From: Pegea sp. RAD2-039
Taxonomy: Eukaryota; Chordata; Thaliacea; Salpida; Salpidae
Length of the DNA: 64,000 nucleotides
Direction: 5' to 3'
Assembly: GCA_034620365.1 (NCBI GenBank)
Contig: JAQGEQ010000020.1
Coordinates: 744,001-808,000 of the forward strand
The notes under the pieces were generated by a model. The model worked only from the letters and a program-made list of their open reading frames with translations. It made no database searches and was not told the DNA's origin. The translations under genes were made by a program, and so were the position numbers. Positions within the stretch are counted from its first letter, which is position 1; each line of letters opens with the position of its first letter. This document shows, in pieces, positions 1 to 14,658 of the stretch.

Positions 1-3000
1 TTTATTTAAGCTTAATCAATTTTATCTGAAGTATTATATTAAATTAAGAATATTGGTAATTAAAGTGATTCAAGCAATAAAAACTGTTTAATGAATTTGA
101 AGATGAAAAGTATTTGTTATTTTTGTACATCAATTCATTTTTATGCTCCTAATATTATTTCAAGCTTTTTCTTCAAAGATTTTTCTAATGATACTCACAA
201 AGAAATTTAGAGTTTTCATTATCGTTGGCAATAATTTGTACTGTTACTCTTAAATGAAAGGATAAAATCAAAGTTACAGAAATAAAACAAAAAATTATTA
301 TTAAACCTTTTGTTTGCTTTTGTGTAGCAACATATTTCATGACGTCAACCTAATTTGAAAATTGCTTTTGTTTGTTTTCCTCGAAACCATTTAGGCAACT
401 ATCGTTTTTCTAAATAAAGAACTTTTTCTAAAAGATATCTAAATAAAGGTGTATTTGTTTGTATCGACGAAGCATCTACTAAATAAAAACCGAAAAAATT
501 ACAATTTAATAGATGTGAAAAGCCGTAGGCAAGCTGAGTTGAGTAAGTCTGCTTTAGTTCTTATTTATTATGCTTTATATAGATAACATAATCACCAATG
601 TTCACACAAATAATTTTATCATTGTCTTTTTTTATTTTTAAAGTTGATTGACTAATTACTTTACAAACTTAATTTGTTATTGGTTTTAAAGGCAAACGCT
701 TTATTCATGTAAAAACTCTTGTTATCTCTAACAGTTTATAACTTTTTCAACTTTCTTTTCAAATCGATTATCATCAGTTTATCAATTGTGTATTTGTACA
801 GAGGTTTATTTGCTCTGTCTCTTTACATCAAAACTTGTTTTCAGCTATAAATCCGTAGCTTTGTGAAGACAAATGAGCATTAAGTGTTTCAAATACCATT
901 TAGTATTCCATAATTTACCGATTGGCTGATATGAGAACTATAAGTGTGTGAAAAAAGAAGTTTGATTTGAGAAGTAGATGTTGTAGACTACTTATGTAAA
1001 CACTAAACGCAAATCAAACAATATTGTCTCTCCATAAAGATAAATTTCTCTTAACTTCTAATTTTGACAGCGAAAAAAATACTTTGTGATTGAATAAATA
1101 ATTCATTAATATGAATTGAAACAGTTCTCCTGTTGCAACAAAAATATATTAGTTGGATTTTATTTATTGCAAAAGTTACTTTGCATTTAATTTTTCTAAA
1201 ATAAATCAAAAAATAAATTCACCATACAAACATAACTATTTGATTAAAATATGCATATGTATGAAACTAATTGCATATTGAAAGTCAACCTTATTGAAAG
1301 GTCATATCATAAAAAGAATAAATTCTTTAGCTTAATTACAATCTACACATACAGCAATTACATCATGGTTTGATCTGTCTTTGAAAATATATACAGATAT
1401 TACATTTATTAGCGTTTATAGCTGCTTACTACTTGTTGAAGTTGAAGCTTTCAAGTAAAAATTACATGATTCTGTAACATTATAAAACTTGCAGCCGTTC
1501 TTTCAACAACCCACTAATGCTACTAATGAAAGCTATAAATTAAGATTTTTTTATACTTCATACATATAGTAAGTTAGTTTTTAACAATTCTGTTGACAGA
1601 CAGTATCTATTAGATGACGTAATCACTAAATTTTAGCCCTTATATGTAAAAGATATTGTAAAAAAATCTTTTGACACAAATTGAAAAATTTATTTCAAAC
1701 AGGTAGATAATGAGTTCTACTAAAGTATTGAAAATGATCATCTAAAATTCAAACCTTGTGGTAAATGCTATGCAGTCGACATAGTAGTATGTAAGCAAGA
1801 AGTTTACAAAAATATAACAAAGAAAATTTGAATAAAGTTGGTTCTGAACGCATACTAATCTTAAGCATGATAAATATAAAAAATAATTGAGTTATTTTAA
1901 ATTTTACTTAAACTTTAATCAAATAAGATTCTGGCATTATATGAACTTTGAATAGTTACTCTATAAGAAGGAACAAGTTTGCTTTACTTAAAAGTTATTT
2001 TCTTAGATAAAAACTTAGAAAATCAGTTCTAGTGATGAAAAAATATTTGTTTAGTAATCTTAGATTAGATTGTGCTAACTAAACCTTGTCTCGTTACCTA
2101 AGCTGAAACACTTAATCACTTTTCTAAACAAGTAATCACTCTTAGTATGAACTATTCAGCTTAACTAGTCGTAGAAACAATTCTTTATTCTTCTTTTTAA
2201 TCTCGATCTTCATCTTTCAACTGATAGTTAGAAAACTTCTCCCAGTATAAACATTGAGTATTTCTTAGATGAATAGCATTTAAAAACTTAGACTTCGATG
2301 AGTATACTTTGTTGAAAAGGCAACAAACAATTAAATACTTGATGAAATATCTAAGTCTAAACATGATTGTAATTTATAAGACAAAATAATATAATCAATA
2401 TTTAAAACTATTTAAATTTAAAGATTAACAAACTCTTTTTAAAGATTTATTTTAAGTAATCACTCAAATATAGCTAATGTTTTAAATCACTGAAATATTC
2501 TTAATTTTTTTTTATTCATAGATTTTTTTTGTCTCCTTTTTTTCTAAACGAAAATGTTCAATAAGATTGACTATATCAAATAACTCATCAAACAAAATTT
2601 CATGTAACATTTTTTATCTGATAACTATATTAATAACTCAACTCAATTTGAAAGTTTTATAAAGTTTTCACATTTATTCTAGTTTTATTTAACTTCCTTA
2701 TATGCAAACTGATATACATTTTCTAATTGATGAAGTATAAGCCAACTTTTAATCAAATAAAATTAAATTGTTAACCAGAGTATATCAAACAATTGTTACA
2801 AAACATCTCGTAGAATAGATTCATAATTTTGGATTACCAAAAAGCCAATTTTATAAACTATTGAGGTAAAGTTTGTAGAATCATCATCAATTTGATAAAT
2901 TTCTTCAGTTTACAGATAATTTTGAAGTGAATATTTTCCTGAATTATATCACTAACAAAAATTTCAATTTTTTAGTTTTAATCGTCAAACAGCAAAGATC

Positions 3001-4853
3001 TTCGCTTAAGCAACTACATATTATTAAATTTCTAGCTTTGAATATTTGTTAATATTTTAAAATACTAAAAGTTTGTTTCTTGTTTGTCTGTTTTCTAAAG
3101 CTAAGTTTTCAGCTTAGGGTTGTGTAGTCAAAATATCTTTATATATATTTATGACTTGAAGACAATCTATCTCAAGCAACAAAACTTTCAATTGACTGTA
3201 ACTTCAGTTACTTGATTTAACCGACTTAAACATGATACATGAATGTATTGACATATACTCTAGAAAGGATCTACAAAGTCAAGTTATAAACTTTAAGACA
3301 ACAAATATTATTACAGAATCAAGTATCTGTGAACCCAAATTGAACTCTGCATAATATAAACTTTATTTCCTGTTTTTATAAAGTTGGGTACTTATTTTTG
3401 TGAATGAGTTAGGAATTCTTCATTTTTAACTGATCAAGTGAGTTTGACGTCATTTTCACGTTTGGATGAACACTTGTTTTGAAGATTCAGAACAAATATT
3501 TTTCTAACTTGATAGATGTTATTTGTGAGAATGTGTTTTAGCGAGAGGTACTCTCTTCATGCACCCTCCTTCGCATTTATTGTAATAAATAAATAAAAAT
3601 TGTTAGTATTATATATAAATTATATAATTTTTTAGTACTATACGGCTCTTTTAAAACTTATATTTTCTTCAATATCATCAAGTTCATAGTAAGAACAAAA
3701 AATATTTGAAATCATCAAATAAGGTTACTAATTAGAAAATTTATGGTCTTATTTAAAAATTTTTAATTTGTTTCTATAAATTTTAAACATTTAGAATATT
3801 AAGATACAATTTTGCATGTAAACAAAATATGTCTTATTTTTTTAGGTATACTTAAAGTTAAGTTGTTATGTTATTATTTGGCGATTAAATATTATTACGA
3901 CTTTCATTCAATATTTCAATAAGTTTAATCATAATTTTACAATGTTTACAATTTCTTTAGACATTGAAAAGTTCAAATATTTTTAATGTCATTTTTAATC
4001 TATCATATAAATGGAATTAAAATGATTAAGTATGTTTTGTTGTTAGAAGATTAAATGATTATTTAATTCTTTTACATCTAGTTTTTATAAACCAAATTGT
4101 ATTCAGCTCAAGTTGTATAGAAAGTTGTTTCATATTCAGGATTTGAACAAGTTTTAAAGCTTGAATATAATGGTTAACCTATTATTAACTTATTAAGGAC
4201 TAATAGATACTAGATAAATCTTGTATTTATCATAAACTTGAATACTTGAAACAAATAATCTTTAAGTTACTTTAAGATTAATACAAAATGAGTGATAATT
4301 TTTTCAACAATTTGAGTTTTTATTGAAAAAGTCTTATAATATAACACTTCTGAAGTGTTATGTTAGCTTTAGAAGAATTTAGCTACTTTTAGTAAGAGTT
4401 TTACCAACAGCATGCTTATTCTAAGAACTTAAACTTGCTTTTATGTTTTCTGAAATAAACATTTAGGAAGGTAGCATAAAAATAACATAACGTTAACTGT
4501 AGTAACAGCAATATAAAAATTTAATCAACTTTTTGAACTATCTTCTTTAAACCATAGCTGAAGGTAGATGGAACCTTAAAGAAAGGATTGTTAAATCTAT
4601 TTTTAAGTAAACAGTTATTTCTGTAGTCAAGTTATTAAACATTCTTTGTTTGATGATAACTTGTTGAAGGCTACACTTAGATCCAGTTTGCTATTAAGTT
4701 ATTTATTAGATAGTAGTGTTTGTGAAATGAATCTACTAGTTAAATATTAGTTGTTTTTCATATAGTTTGATTCTACTAACAACTTCACCTTGAAATTCCA
4801 CTTCGGTTTACCACTTTTATGAATAAGAACTGATGAATATTTTTACTTTTCAG
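1..4853. other. A+T-rich non-coding DNA, probably intron of the fibulin-like gene
   Basis: No reading frame in either strand looks like protein, and I found no cysteine-rich EGF-type exon although such exons would be expected upstream in a fibulin. The segment most likely is a long intron, or several, of the gene whose last exons begin at 4854. Two perfect TGACGTCA octamers lie here (340-347 and 3445-3452). I saw no repeat or RNA gene. Confidence 0.5.
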
Positions 4854-5545
4854 AAGACGAACAAATGTTGTGAAATGTGTTCATTCTGGAAATTGCCAAC
4901 GTAAACCACAACAATGTGCCAATATGGTGAAAGTTTACACTTATGTGAAAGTTCATATGTCGACAACTAGACAACTGTATGAAAATAGTACTCTAGTACT
5001 GAGAGTCAGAAAGGTAAACATTTTTCTTGTTATGTTTTGTTGGATAATTGAAGCGTTTTAATTCAAAACTAAATATAGTCAAGTTATATTTCTAGTTTAG
5101 GTAATATTTTTAATGAGAAGACTTTATTTTCATGTCTTATTGTTAATTTGATGATTTTTTACAGTCAGTTGAGATCTTATCTGCAAGTATTGCTGCTGGT
5201 AATGAAGAGGGGTACTTTGAACTTCGACCTGGCAGATCAAACTGTGAGTTTATGAGCGTGTACATGACATTAGCAGATATGTTAAGAAATCAGTTTAAAG
5301 TTGACAATTATTATAATTATTACTAACATTTATTTTTAAATAAATTGAAATAATAGCTTCAAAACTAAATAGATTACAGAAACATAACTTTTCTACTTTT
5401 TATAGTTTCTTTGTTTCTTCAACGACCAATTCGAGGCCCTTGGTCTACAAAACTTGTAATTAATTTTAAGGAAACTAGTCCAAGAAGAAAATCTGTTTAC
5501 AAGACTGTCGTTGTATTTGTATTCGTTTCGAAATATGAGTTTTAG
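4854..5545 (+). CDS. Fibulin/EFEMP-type matrix protein, C-terminal exons (partial)
   Basis: Three exons, 4854-5013, 5165-5243 and 5406-5545, join in frame with GT-AG introns and end in TAG. The joined product matches the C-terminal fibulin-type module of fibulins, EFEMP proteins and hemicentins. It has a short Cys segment (CVHSGNC...QQCANMV), a beta-rich stretch, then GNEEGYFELRPG, then LFLQRPIRGPW. It closes with RKSVYKTVVVFVFVSKYEF at the stop, resembling the hydrophobic ending of the fibulin module. These proteins are secreted glycoproteins of elastic fibres and basement membranes, with calcium-binding EGF repeats before this module. Those EGF exons must lie upstream of the window or in exons I could not see. 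Whether it is a fibulin or a hemicentin cannot be decided from the module alone. Confidence 0.75.
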
Positions 5546-7107
5546 TTGCTCTCAAAAACTGGTTAATCTCTAAAGTTATGAATATACTTAGTATGTAAAG
5601 GTCACATGCATGTAAAACACGATTTAAATGAAAACAACTTAATTTCTTAAATTTTACGTCAATATTGTTGTATCTGCAGATAAAATATTTTGTTTTTGAA
5701 ACTGGCATATCTAAGTCATTGAAATAACTATAAATGTAAATACAAAATTTTATTTTATTCTGAACGTTTGTACATTTTAGCTCTGAAAATAAGGAGATTT
5801 ATAAAGACTCAATTTAAGAAAAGATGAATTATAACTAAAGGTCAACTATAAGCAATTTCAAAAATTTTTAAATTAAGAAAGAAAATTAAGAAAAATATGT
5901 TTACGATTAAAACAAGATACAGGATTTACAGAGTATAAATTAATAACTATAAAAACTCGAAATATTTTACGAAATAGTTTTATAAAACATATGAAGCTTA
6001 TAACTGAGTTGTTTATACAAACAGTATAGGAATAAAACATTCCCAAAATCTAATGAGTTGTCGAACAACACTTAAGGAACAGAATCATTTAGAAATTTGT
6101 TTTAATCATACCTAGAGCCTTTTCAGTATCATATTATCAAATCATTCATGTAGAATCAAAAAACTTTTTTGTATTTTTGATTTTTTATATCCTCAAATTG
6201 TCTTACAACTTTTATCTTCTTCATTTTTACTTTAAGCAGAAGAATCAAACTTCAAAAAAATACTTTGGACAAAAATGTTCTTGCTAAACTTTAAAACAAT
6301 TTTTTTGAATCAAAAAAGCCTTCTATGAGTCTGCATTTCCCAAAATGTATAACAAAACTCATAAGAATGGAAAGTTGCTTTGTTTAATGCTATAATTTTT
6401 CAAGATATTTTTTATCTTTTGAAGTTTATCATCAAATTATCAGGTCTTTTAGGGAAATAAACATCGAAGTTCAACAAATTTTCCAATAATTAACAATTTA
6501 TAAGATTCAGTTAAATTATAAATCATATATTTGTCTTAGAATCTACTTACAAAAAAAATGTTAATGTTTAGTTGATGTGAACATGTATAAAATAAGCTCT
6601 TAAAATAATATTTGTTTGAAATCAAGATATTTATTTCTAAGTATTTATTTGCAGCAACAAAAGTTATCAGTAATTTTTTGTTTTGAAACAGATTAAGAGT
6701 TGAACCCTCTGACAATATAATTTCATATTTGAAACTTGTTATCTCTGATTTTATATTTATATGATAATAAATTTGTTGAAATGATTCATAGAATATCAAT
6801 TCTTCCTATAAATCAACGAATTGACTATCGAGACTAAATATTTTCAAATATTTATCAAACTTTTCAATAATCTCGAAGTAGATGAAAATTTGGAACCAAA
6901 AATTTCAGATAAATAAGAAAAGCGATTAAATAATTTCCTAAATTGATCTTTCCACTAACTCCTAAAGAATCTCATGAAGTTTATTCATCTGTAGTTCAAC
7001 TGTTAGTCATTCACAGCCAACAACCCAAATAAAAAATACAGAAAAAAAAATGAAATAAAAAAAGAAGAGTATTGCAACAAATGATGTAATTAAAGATCTG
7101 ATGAAGA
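5546..7107. other. Intergenic, A+T-rich
   Basis: Convergent 3' ends of the fibulin-like gene (+) and ATRIP (-) meet here. Minus-strand open frames at 5475-5708 and 6536-6799 have low-complexity composition and no recognisable family; I regard them as chance. Nothing else seen. Confidence 0.5.
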
Positions 7108-10100
7108 TCAGGAAGATCCATGATGTTGCTCCGGATCGCTTTCATCCAGGAATCCTGATAAACACTCTAATTCTTCTTCTATAGTCTTCATTATTTGAAC
7201 AAGTATTGAAGAAGGTGGCGTGGGATCACTTTCCACAAAACACTGAAACTTGATGAGCACAAGAGACTCGATAAACTCTTTGTGAAGAACAGGGAGCAAA
7301 TCATTAAACAGAGGATGACAAGTGTGGAGGAGGCGGATCAGATGAGGACGGAACCTCCAGCATCTGAACATGGATGATTAGTTTGATGAAACAAGTCAAC
7401 AAGGAACTTACGGACCTTTTATCAAGTTCATAATTAAGAATAGAATTAGCTACTGATTGAACCACTTGTAAAAGTTGAAGATTTGTTGAGTAGATTTTAT
7501 GATGAAGAGTAGTTACACTTCCTAAGAAGTTGATTACCTATAAAAATGTTCTTCTAAATTTGCTGCAGATGATTTCATCAAAACTTAAAACTAAGATAAG
7601 ATTATCGTCAATTTATTAATTATTGAAATATTTAATTATTTCATAAACTTTTCCTACCATCACTAACACCTCCTCGTGAAGATTACCATCTTTACTCAAG
7701 TCATAAGTTTGTTTAAGTTGTAAAATAAATTCTCCAATTCTACTTTCAGTTAGTAGCAAGGATGAAGCAGCTTCATGATCTTTTACTAGTAAGCAAGATA
7801 TCTTTAAGAAGATCGGCGTGAAAGGAGGCTCCATTACCTCGGATAATTTGACAAATCTACAAATAGAAAAAATTTAATTGAAAAACTCTTAAATCAACCG
7901 AGAAATTTGATGAAAAATACTTTTTATAATTACAAGGTTGAGTGTTTAGTAAAAGCCGGGTGATAATTGAGATCACATTATCTTCAAACTCTTTTTGATT
8001 TGCTCGATGAATAAGAATATTCAATCCATCAGCCTGTAACACGTTTCAACCTTTTTAAACACTCTAGTGAACTACTTCAAGATGAATTCTATTTTTAATT
8101 GAACTGTATTTCGAGTTCAATTGAATATAGCCCTTGAATTGAACCTTGAATTGAACTTTCTGAGGTTTTGGGGTCAAAATTGAAACGTTTCTACTTGGCA
8201 CGTGCTTAATAAGGTTTAATTCAATCATTCAGACAAACTTTAATCATTTATATATGAAACTTTAAAAAGCTAATTTTTACTCAACAAATGTTCGTTACAA
8301 AATTAACAGATAACCAATTACTTCAAAACTTACATTTTCAACAATATATTGACTAAGTGAATGAACATGTTTCACTAATAAAAGTAAATATTCTAAAATT
8401 TTGTTTTTGGATTCTACGTCAAAATCTGAAATGATTAAAAAATATAAATAGAAAAAATAAAGAGTTGATAAAACGTCACCTTCATTTGGTCTTGATTTAG
8501 ATGAACGTCGAAAAACAGATTTAAAAAACTCATAGAAAGGTAGACTCAACCTCAAAACCGAATCGTTTGCTGCATCAAGTAACAATTCAATAAACTTACT
8601 TCGAGTTTCAATTTAATATAACTCGAGTTACATCTTTAATTAAATCAATAATGATCGAAATTAATTAGAAAAGTAATTATTTACAGAAAAACACATCAAA
8701 TCCAACCTTGAGAACTAGTTTCTGGATAAGATTGAAAAATATATAAGCAAGAGCTTTTTGCTTTCACCAACAACCTCTTTTCATCTTCATTTCGGCAACT
8801 TCATGTAAATATTATCAACAACTTTTCATTTAAGATCGACAAAACTTACATAGTTAGCAACTTATCACAAAAAGTTGAAAGCAAACGACTATGAAAACAG
8901 GATGGTTCTGGAAAAAATGATTAAAGTTAGATAACCAACAAAACTGCAGAATTTTTCATTAAAAGAAAAAAGAATTTGTGAAAGCATAGAAGATTATAAA
9001 ATAGAAAGGCATCAAAACTCACTTTCTTGTAAGAAGTCAGATAATTTCAATTTGTTTGTTTTGAAACTTTTTTCGTCAAGTTTTTGGAGTTGTGAATCTA
9101 TAATTGAAAGTGAATTTAGTCAATTTCTGATACAGTTAGTTGGGAAACCTACTTTTATTCAAAAATTCATTATTTATCGACCTTGGTGTAGTAACTTTTA
9201 TTGTTTTGATTTGCTTGAAACGGGAGTTTAAATCTGGTGAGCTGCTGAAAAACGAAACTATTAATAAACAGAAGTAGTTGTATGATGCAAAAAACAAAGT
9301 TTGTTCAAAACAATTTCTTTCATGAAAAATAAAGTTTAAAAATTTTATAATTTTCTCTTTCAAACCAGGATTGAGAATCAACTGTCCAATGATCATCTTG
9401 CACCTGCAAATCTTTAATCTTTCTCTTTGCATTTTCAAGCTCTTGGTTTACAAATTCTATTTGATCTTCATAACTTTGTTTCTATGAAATTAACAAATTT
9501 TTATTTGTATTTCAAATAGATGACTACAACATACTTGTATTAAGAAATAATCAAATTAAATTTTACAAAACTCAAACTTTGATTATTAGTTAAAAGTCAA
9601 TTTTTCTTACATTTTTAATCTGATCGTTCTGAAATTTGGTTTTAATTTGATGAATTTCTTCATTTAACTTTGCTTTTTCGAGCCTTTCATTGGCTAATTG
9701 TTTTTCAACTCTGTGTAATTTCTCCTCAAGAAGCAATGACTTCCCAATCATCTCATTGTTTTTTCTCTTCATTGCTTCCATCTGATAATTCAAAATATTT
9801 CAAACTTTTAATTTAATAAAATATTAAACTAATTACAAATTTTTTTAAGTAAAGAACTTTTTTTAAGAAAATGCTGATAAAATTTCAACAAGAACATCAA
9901 AGTATAAAAAAGGTAATTCATAATCAAATGAAAAACAAAGTTTTAAAATGTGAAATAATAGATTAATGAAAATTATTAAGTTACAAAATACACAAAGAAT
10001 AAAAACTTATTTAGTTTTACTCTTTACTAAACATGCTTTTTTGAGTATTAAATAGAATGTTTAATTAGAAAATTTATAGTGTTTATATTATTATTAATTA

Positions 10101-11144
10101 TATATATTATTACATTATACTGCTAAGAAATGTACTACAAGAAAATTTACAGTTTTTATGAGTTGTTTATGTTAATTTATGTTTAAGTAATGTTTATCTA
10201 CATAATGTCAAAAGTTTTATTCAGATGAAGATGATCAGACTTTTAAACAAATAGTTGTATTATGTAACCACAACCAAGATATATGTTTATTTGAAGATAA
10301 TACTATCATAACATAAATAAAACTTCATGAATTTGTGCAGATAGCAAGAACTTTAAATTAAAATTCACCTGTTTGGTTTTTTTCTCATTTTCTCCATTTA
10401 AATTCTTAGCTTCAGTATCATACCTTAATCAATAAAATGACAATTTAAATAGTCCTTCAAATTTTATAAACCAGAATCAAATTCTAATAATTAGTGCATA
10501 AAAATATAATAATTTATAAAATTAAAAATCAGTAGTAACTAAACAACTTTGGATTTCTAGGTTTTCTTTACAACTAATAATAAAATTATATGATACTTTT
10601 CCTTAAGATTTTGAGACATAATAATTTATCAAAATATCACAGAAATTATTTTTTAAAATATTATTGACAAATTTTAACTGTAATTTCTGTAGTCTTTTAC
10701 TAGATAAACTTTTTATTAACTATTAAAATTTATTAACTCTTATCATCTAAAACATAAATAAATTTACAATTTATAGTTTTAAACAAAAAAAGAAAGAATA
10801 AATATATTTTTATGCTTAACATAAGTTTGATCATAACAAAGATTCTTATCTAACAACTTTTTATTCAATAAATCTTTAAAAACTATTATTCAAAACTTTA
10901 AAAAATTACTCTTAATAAGGTATAAAAAATGGAGTTATTAAAACTACAATTAAAAAGTACAATCAAAAAACAATAAAACTTACAAACTACTCTCAACAGC
11001 TTCTATTTTATCCATTTGTGTAGCAAAAAACTCTAATTCTTCTAAATCAGCTTGAGTAAATTCATCTTCTGAAGCAACATTTTCTACTTTTTGTTGTTTA
11101 TTATCAGTAGAATTCAATCGAGCTTTTTTTGCCTTTGGTTCCAT
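7108..11144 (-). CDS. ATRIP: ATR-interacting protein ATRIP
   Basis: ATRIP is the obligate partner of the checkpoint kinase ATR and carries it to RPA-coated single-stranded DNA. The first exon (11144 down to 10984) encodes a basic start (MEPKAKKARL) and then EFTQADLEELEFFATQMD. This is very close to the vertebrate ATRIP N-terminal segment FTADDLEELDTLASQAL, the acidic RPA-binding motif. Exons 10423-10369, 9781-9611 and 9481-9404 encode a coiled coil (MKRKNNEMIGKSLLLEEKLHR onward), the dimerisation region in ATRIP. Downstream exons near 9.1-9.2, 9.0-9.1, 8.3-8.6, 7.92-8.04, 7.64-7.83, 7.41-7.54 and 7.11-7.36 kb encode helical leucine-rich segments ending in the stop at 7108-7110. A phase mismatch after the 9404 donor means exons between 9.0 and 9.4 kb are uncertain. 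An acceptor-like TTTTTGTCAG lies 36 bases before the ATG. Confidence 0.75.
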
Positions 11145-12809
11145 TAAATTAGATTTTTGTAATTTTTAATATCCTCAATTCTGACAAAAACAATATGCCT
11201 TACACAACTGAAATTGATGTTTTAACGCTTGTATTAACAACGCTTCTGCAAACGTTAAATAAGTTTGTATACAATTTTGATGAAAAATTAGCCTAAAATG
11301 GTCATTTTAGTTGCACATTTTTTAGCTGTAGTAATTAATGTATAAAATACTGATGATATTATAAAACGTATTTCTTATTATATGCTGTCCGTCAAAAATA
11401 TTTTCTTCGACTTATTTTGAAAATTAGAGGAAGTAGCATCATAGAAATATACTTCACTACTTTTTCAAATCCTAACAAACAATGTAAGTGCATGGTAAAA
11501 CTTTTGCTTTTAGGCAAGATAATATTCTAGCACTATAAAAGATGTTGTGAGAAAAGTTATTTAGAAAGTATTTATCAGCACTAGACAACTATAACTTTTG
11601 GACAAAAAACAATTACAAAATTCTAACAATCTGAACAAAAAATCTCAAATCTGGTTTTTTGTCGTATAAAGTCCCACATAGCAATTTTATAGAGCATTTT
11701 ATAAATAATTTGTTTGTTATGTTAAGCCTTACACTTGTTGTTTTATAAGTTAAAGCAGCTTTTAAACTCAGGTGTGTCAAACAATATTACGAGTTGCTTA
11801 CAATTAGTTGAAAAGGGGTTAGGTCGACAATTTTCATCTTGTATTATTGCGTAAAACTAGTCAAAAACGATTTTAAATTTTGGTATTAACCAACCAACGA
11901 TGAGTTCGCTAACGATATCTTGATTCAACCTTTTTGAAAAAATTATTATCATGTAAATAGAAAATGACCGCCAGAGATTTATTATTAAAAATTGAATAAT
12001 GGTTATACAAAGCACCGAACATTTTTTTTTTATTATGAAGGCGGAATAATTTTCGCATTGAACCTTTTAATTACATAAATGCGTAGCTTATCTATCAATT
12101 ATAAGTTATCAATGTCATTAAATTAATATTTTTTTATTATTACAAAATTCTGTACTCGATTCTAAATTGCTGAATAAGTGAGTAATAATGATTAAACATT
12201 TATCTAAGATCTTGAAGAAGGCTTCTGCTGCATCCTAATAACTTAAACTTAACTAACCACTAAACTAACTAATCACTCAACAACCTTATTAGCTACATAC
12301 TTTTTTTTATTTTTTATTTATCGTTCCACAAACTTTCGTTTTCTTATTAAAGTAAACAAGATTTTTCGATACATTACAACAAACGATTATATGAAAGTTT
12401 TAAATGCTTAATATGATTTAAAATGTTCAGCTTTTAAAAAAAATTCATTTTTCTTATTAAATTTAGAAAAATCTTAGGTATAGGTTATAAATTTATTATT
12501 ATTTTTTAATTTATAATTATTAAATTGGTAAACCTACAAGGTTAAAAATGTCATAAGCTTCCACTTTCAAATAAAATTTAAACACGTACAGGCAGTTTCT
12601 ATCCCTGCCGTATTGTTAAAAGTTTATTATGAAACAGCTTTCATTTTATTATTATTTGTTAAATTATTATTTATAATCAATTATATTTTGACAAATTTAT
12701 TATGAATCGTTTAATATTTTGTAATAAAATTACTAGTTTTGTTTAATTTTTATGATAATCTTTATTTCCAGGTTAAGTTTTTGAAGTAAACTTATATAAA
12801 GATATCATA
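11145..12809. other. Divergent intergenic region between ATRIP and MDH1
   Basis: Both flanking genes start here and read outward, so promoters of both should lie within. I see no clear TATA box or other conserved element. A pyrimidine tract plus AG (TTTATTTCCAG, ending at 12771) lies 38 bases before the MDH1 ATG and looks like a cis- or trans-splice acceptor. Confidence 0.5.
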
Positions 12810-14658
12810 ATGGTAAGTATTAATTTTAATACTAATTATTAATTGTTATTGGTTACTGGTAGTAATTATTTATTTATAAGGATTATAATCAACTATTTTT
12901 ATAACTTTATAAAAAAATTACAGGATGTTTTATCTGTAAAAGACAAAGTTTGATTATTTCCATTAAAACTTAAAAATATTTATTTGTTATTCTCTGTTAT
13001 CAACTTATTATATTATATCATTTATTTTGATTATTTACTTTATAGAGTGAAGAACTGAAAGTTTTAGTAACTGGTGCTGCTGGCCAGATCGCTTATTCTT
13101 TACTTTTTGCACTCGCTAAAGGAGATGTTTTTGGAGCAAATCAAGTCTGTTATTTTTAAATTTAATTGTTATTTATTCAAATAAAATATAAAGTTTTTTG
13201 TGTTAAAGTTGTAGATTATAGTTGTTAAATTATTTGATTTTTAATAAATAAAATGTTTTTTTTATTTTAATCAAAATTTGCAATAAAATCATAAAACATT
13301 TTTTTTATCTTAGAATCTTCATTTGGTTCTTCTTGATATACCTCCAATGGCTAAAGCTCTTGATGGAGTCTGCATGGAGCTTGAAGACTGTGCCTTGCCT
13401 AATCTAAAGAGTGAGTTTTTTTCTTGAGCCCAGCAATTTAAACTTTTTATTTTTGAGTCATTTTAGTTTGCTTAGTTTTAGAAAAACTTAATTAATTTTT
13501 GTGAGCAGATGTTACTGCTACAACTGATATACAAGAAGCATTTACTGCAATTGATTTTGCTATACTTGTTGGTGCTATGCCAAGGCGTGAGGGAATGGAA
13601 CGGAAAGACTTACTGAAAGCCAATGTACGAATTTTTAAAGAACAAGGAAAGGCTTTAGACTCATTTGCCAAAAAAACTGTCAAGGTAAAAACACCCAAAA
13701 CTTGCAGATTATTGATAAAATGATTTGAGTAAATTCAAAATAACTTATTTTTCAAACTGTTTTTTCTATTCTAAATTTTAATCAAGTTTTCGTTTGTATT
13801 TTGATGTTCGAAATATTTTCTGGCAGGTTCTAGTTGTTGGAAATCCTGCTAACACTAACTGTCTCGTAGCTGCTCTTTCAGCCCCCAGCATCCCGAAAGC
13901 CAATTTTACTTGTCTAACCAGGCTGGATCAAAACAGGGCACAAGCTCAAGTATGTCTTTCTTGAAAGTAGCTTTTCTTCGATATTAAATAAAGCTGCTAT
14001 TTCACGTAAAATTTTACTGAACAAAATATAAAACTTCATTTAATTTCAGATTGCTGGTCGCATCCAAGTAGCCAACAGTGCCGTGAAAAACGTCATCATT
14101 TGGGGCAACCATTCTTCAACTCAATACCCTGATGTCAACCATGCAGTTGCTACATTAACTAGTGGCGAAACAGGTGTTGTGAAGGCTGTCAACAATGACG
14201 ATTGGTTGAATTCCGAATTTATTACTGTTAGTGTCTTCAGTAGACAAGTAACAGATACTAATCAACATTTCATGTACAGACTGTTCAAAAACGAGGTGCT
14301 GCTGTTATTGCTGCTCGTAAACTCTCAAGTGCCATGTCAGCTGCTAAAGCAATTTGTGATCATTTGCGTGATTGGCATTTTGGGATCGATGAAGGATGTT
14401 GGACTTCAATGGGAACTTACTCTAATGGAGAATATGGGGTTCCTGAAGGGATTGTCTATAGTTTTCCTATTCATATTCCTGTAAGAGGTGTTTGAAGTTT
14501 GATTTGTGATGTTTGTAACTTGTTTCTTGTAGTCTGAGGGATCTTACAAGATTGTTGAAGGTCTTACCATCAACGATGACTCTCGTAAACGTATGGAAGC
14601 AACCGCAAATGAATTAATTGAAGAAAAAGCTATGGCTCTTGAGTTTATATCTGAATAA
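12810..14658 (+). CDS. MDH1: Malate dehydrogenase, cytosolic
   Basis: The enzyme interconverts malate and oxaloacetate with NAD in the cytosol and serves the malate-aspartate shuttle. Eight exons join in frame: 12810-12812 (ATG alone), 13046-13144, 13314-13410, 13509-13684, 13827-13949, 14050-14226, 14280-14480 and 14533-14658. They give 333 residues, essentially the length of human MDH1 (334). The N-terminal Rossmann motif [15 protein letters not shown], the segment LVLLDIPPM, the substrate-binding segment [42 protein letters not shown] and the catalytic-His segment [17 protein letters not shown] are all present. The first coding exon holds only the start codon. The donor after exon 2 (GTCTGT) is weak, but reading frame and homology support it. 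There is no sign of damage. Confidence 0.97.
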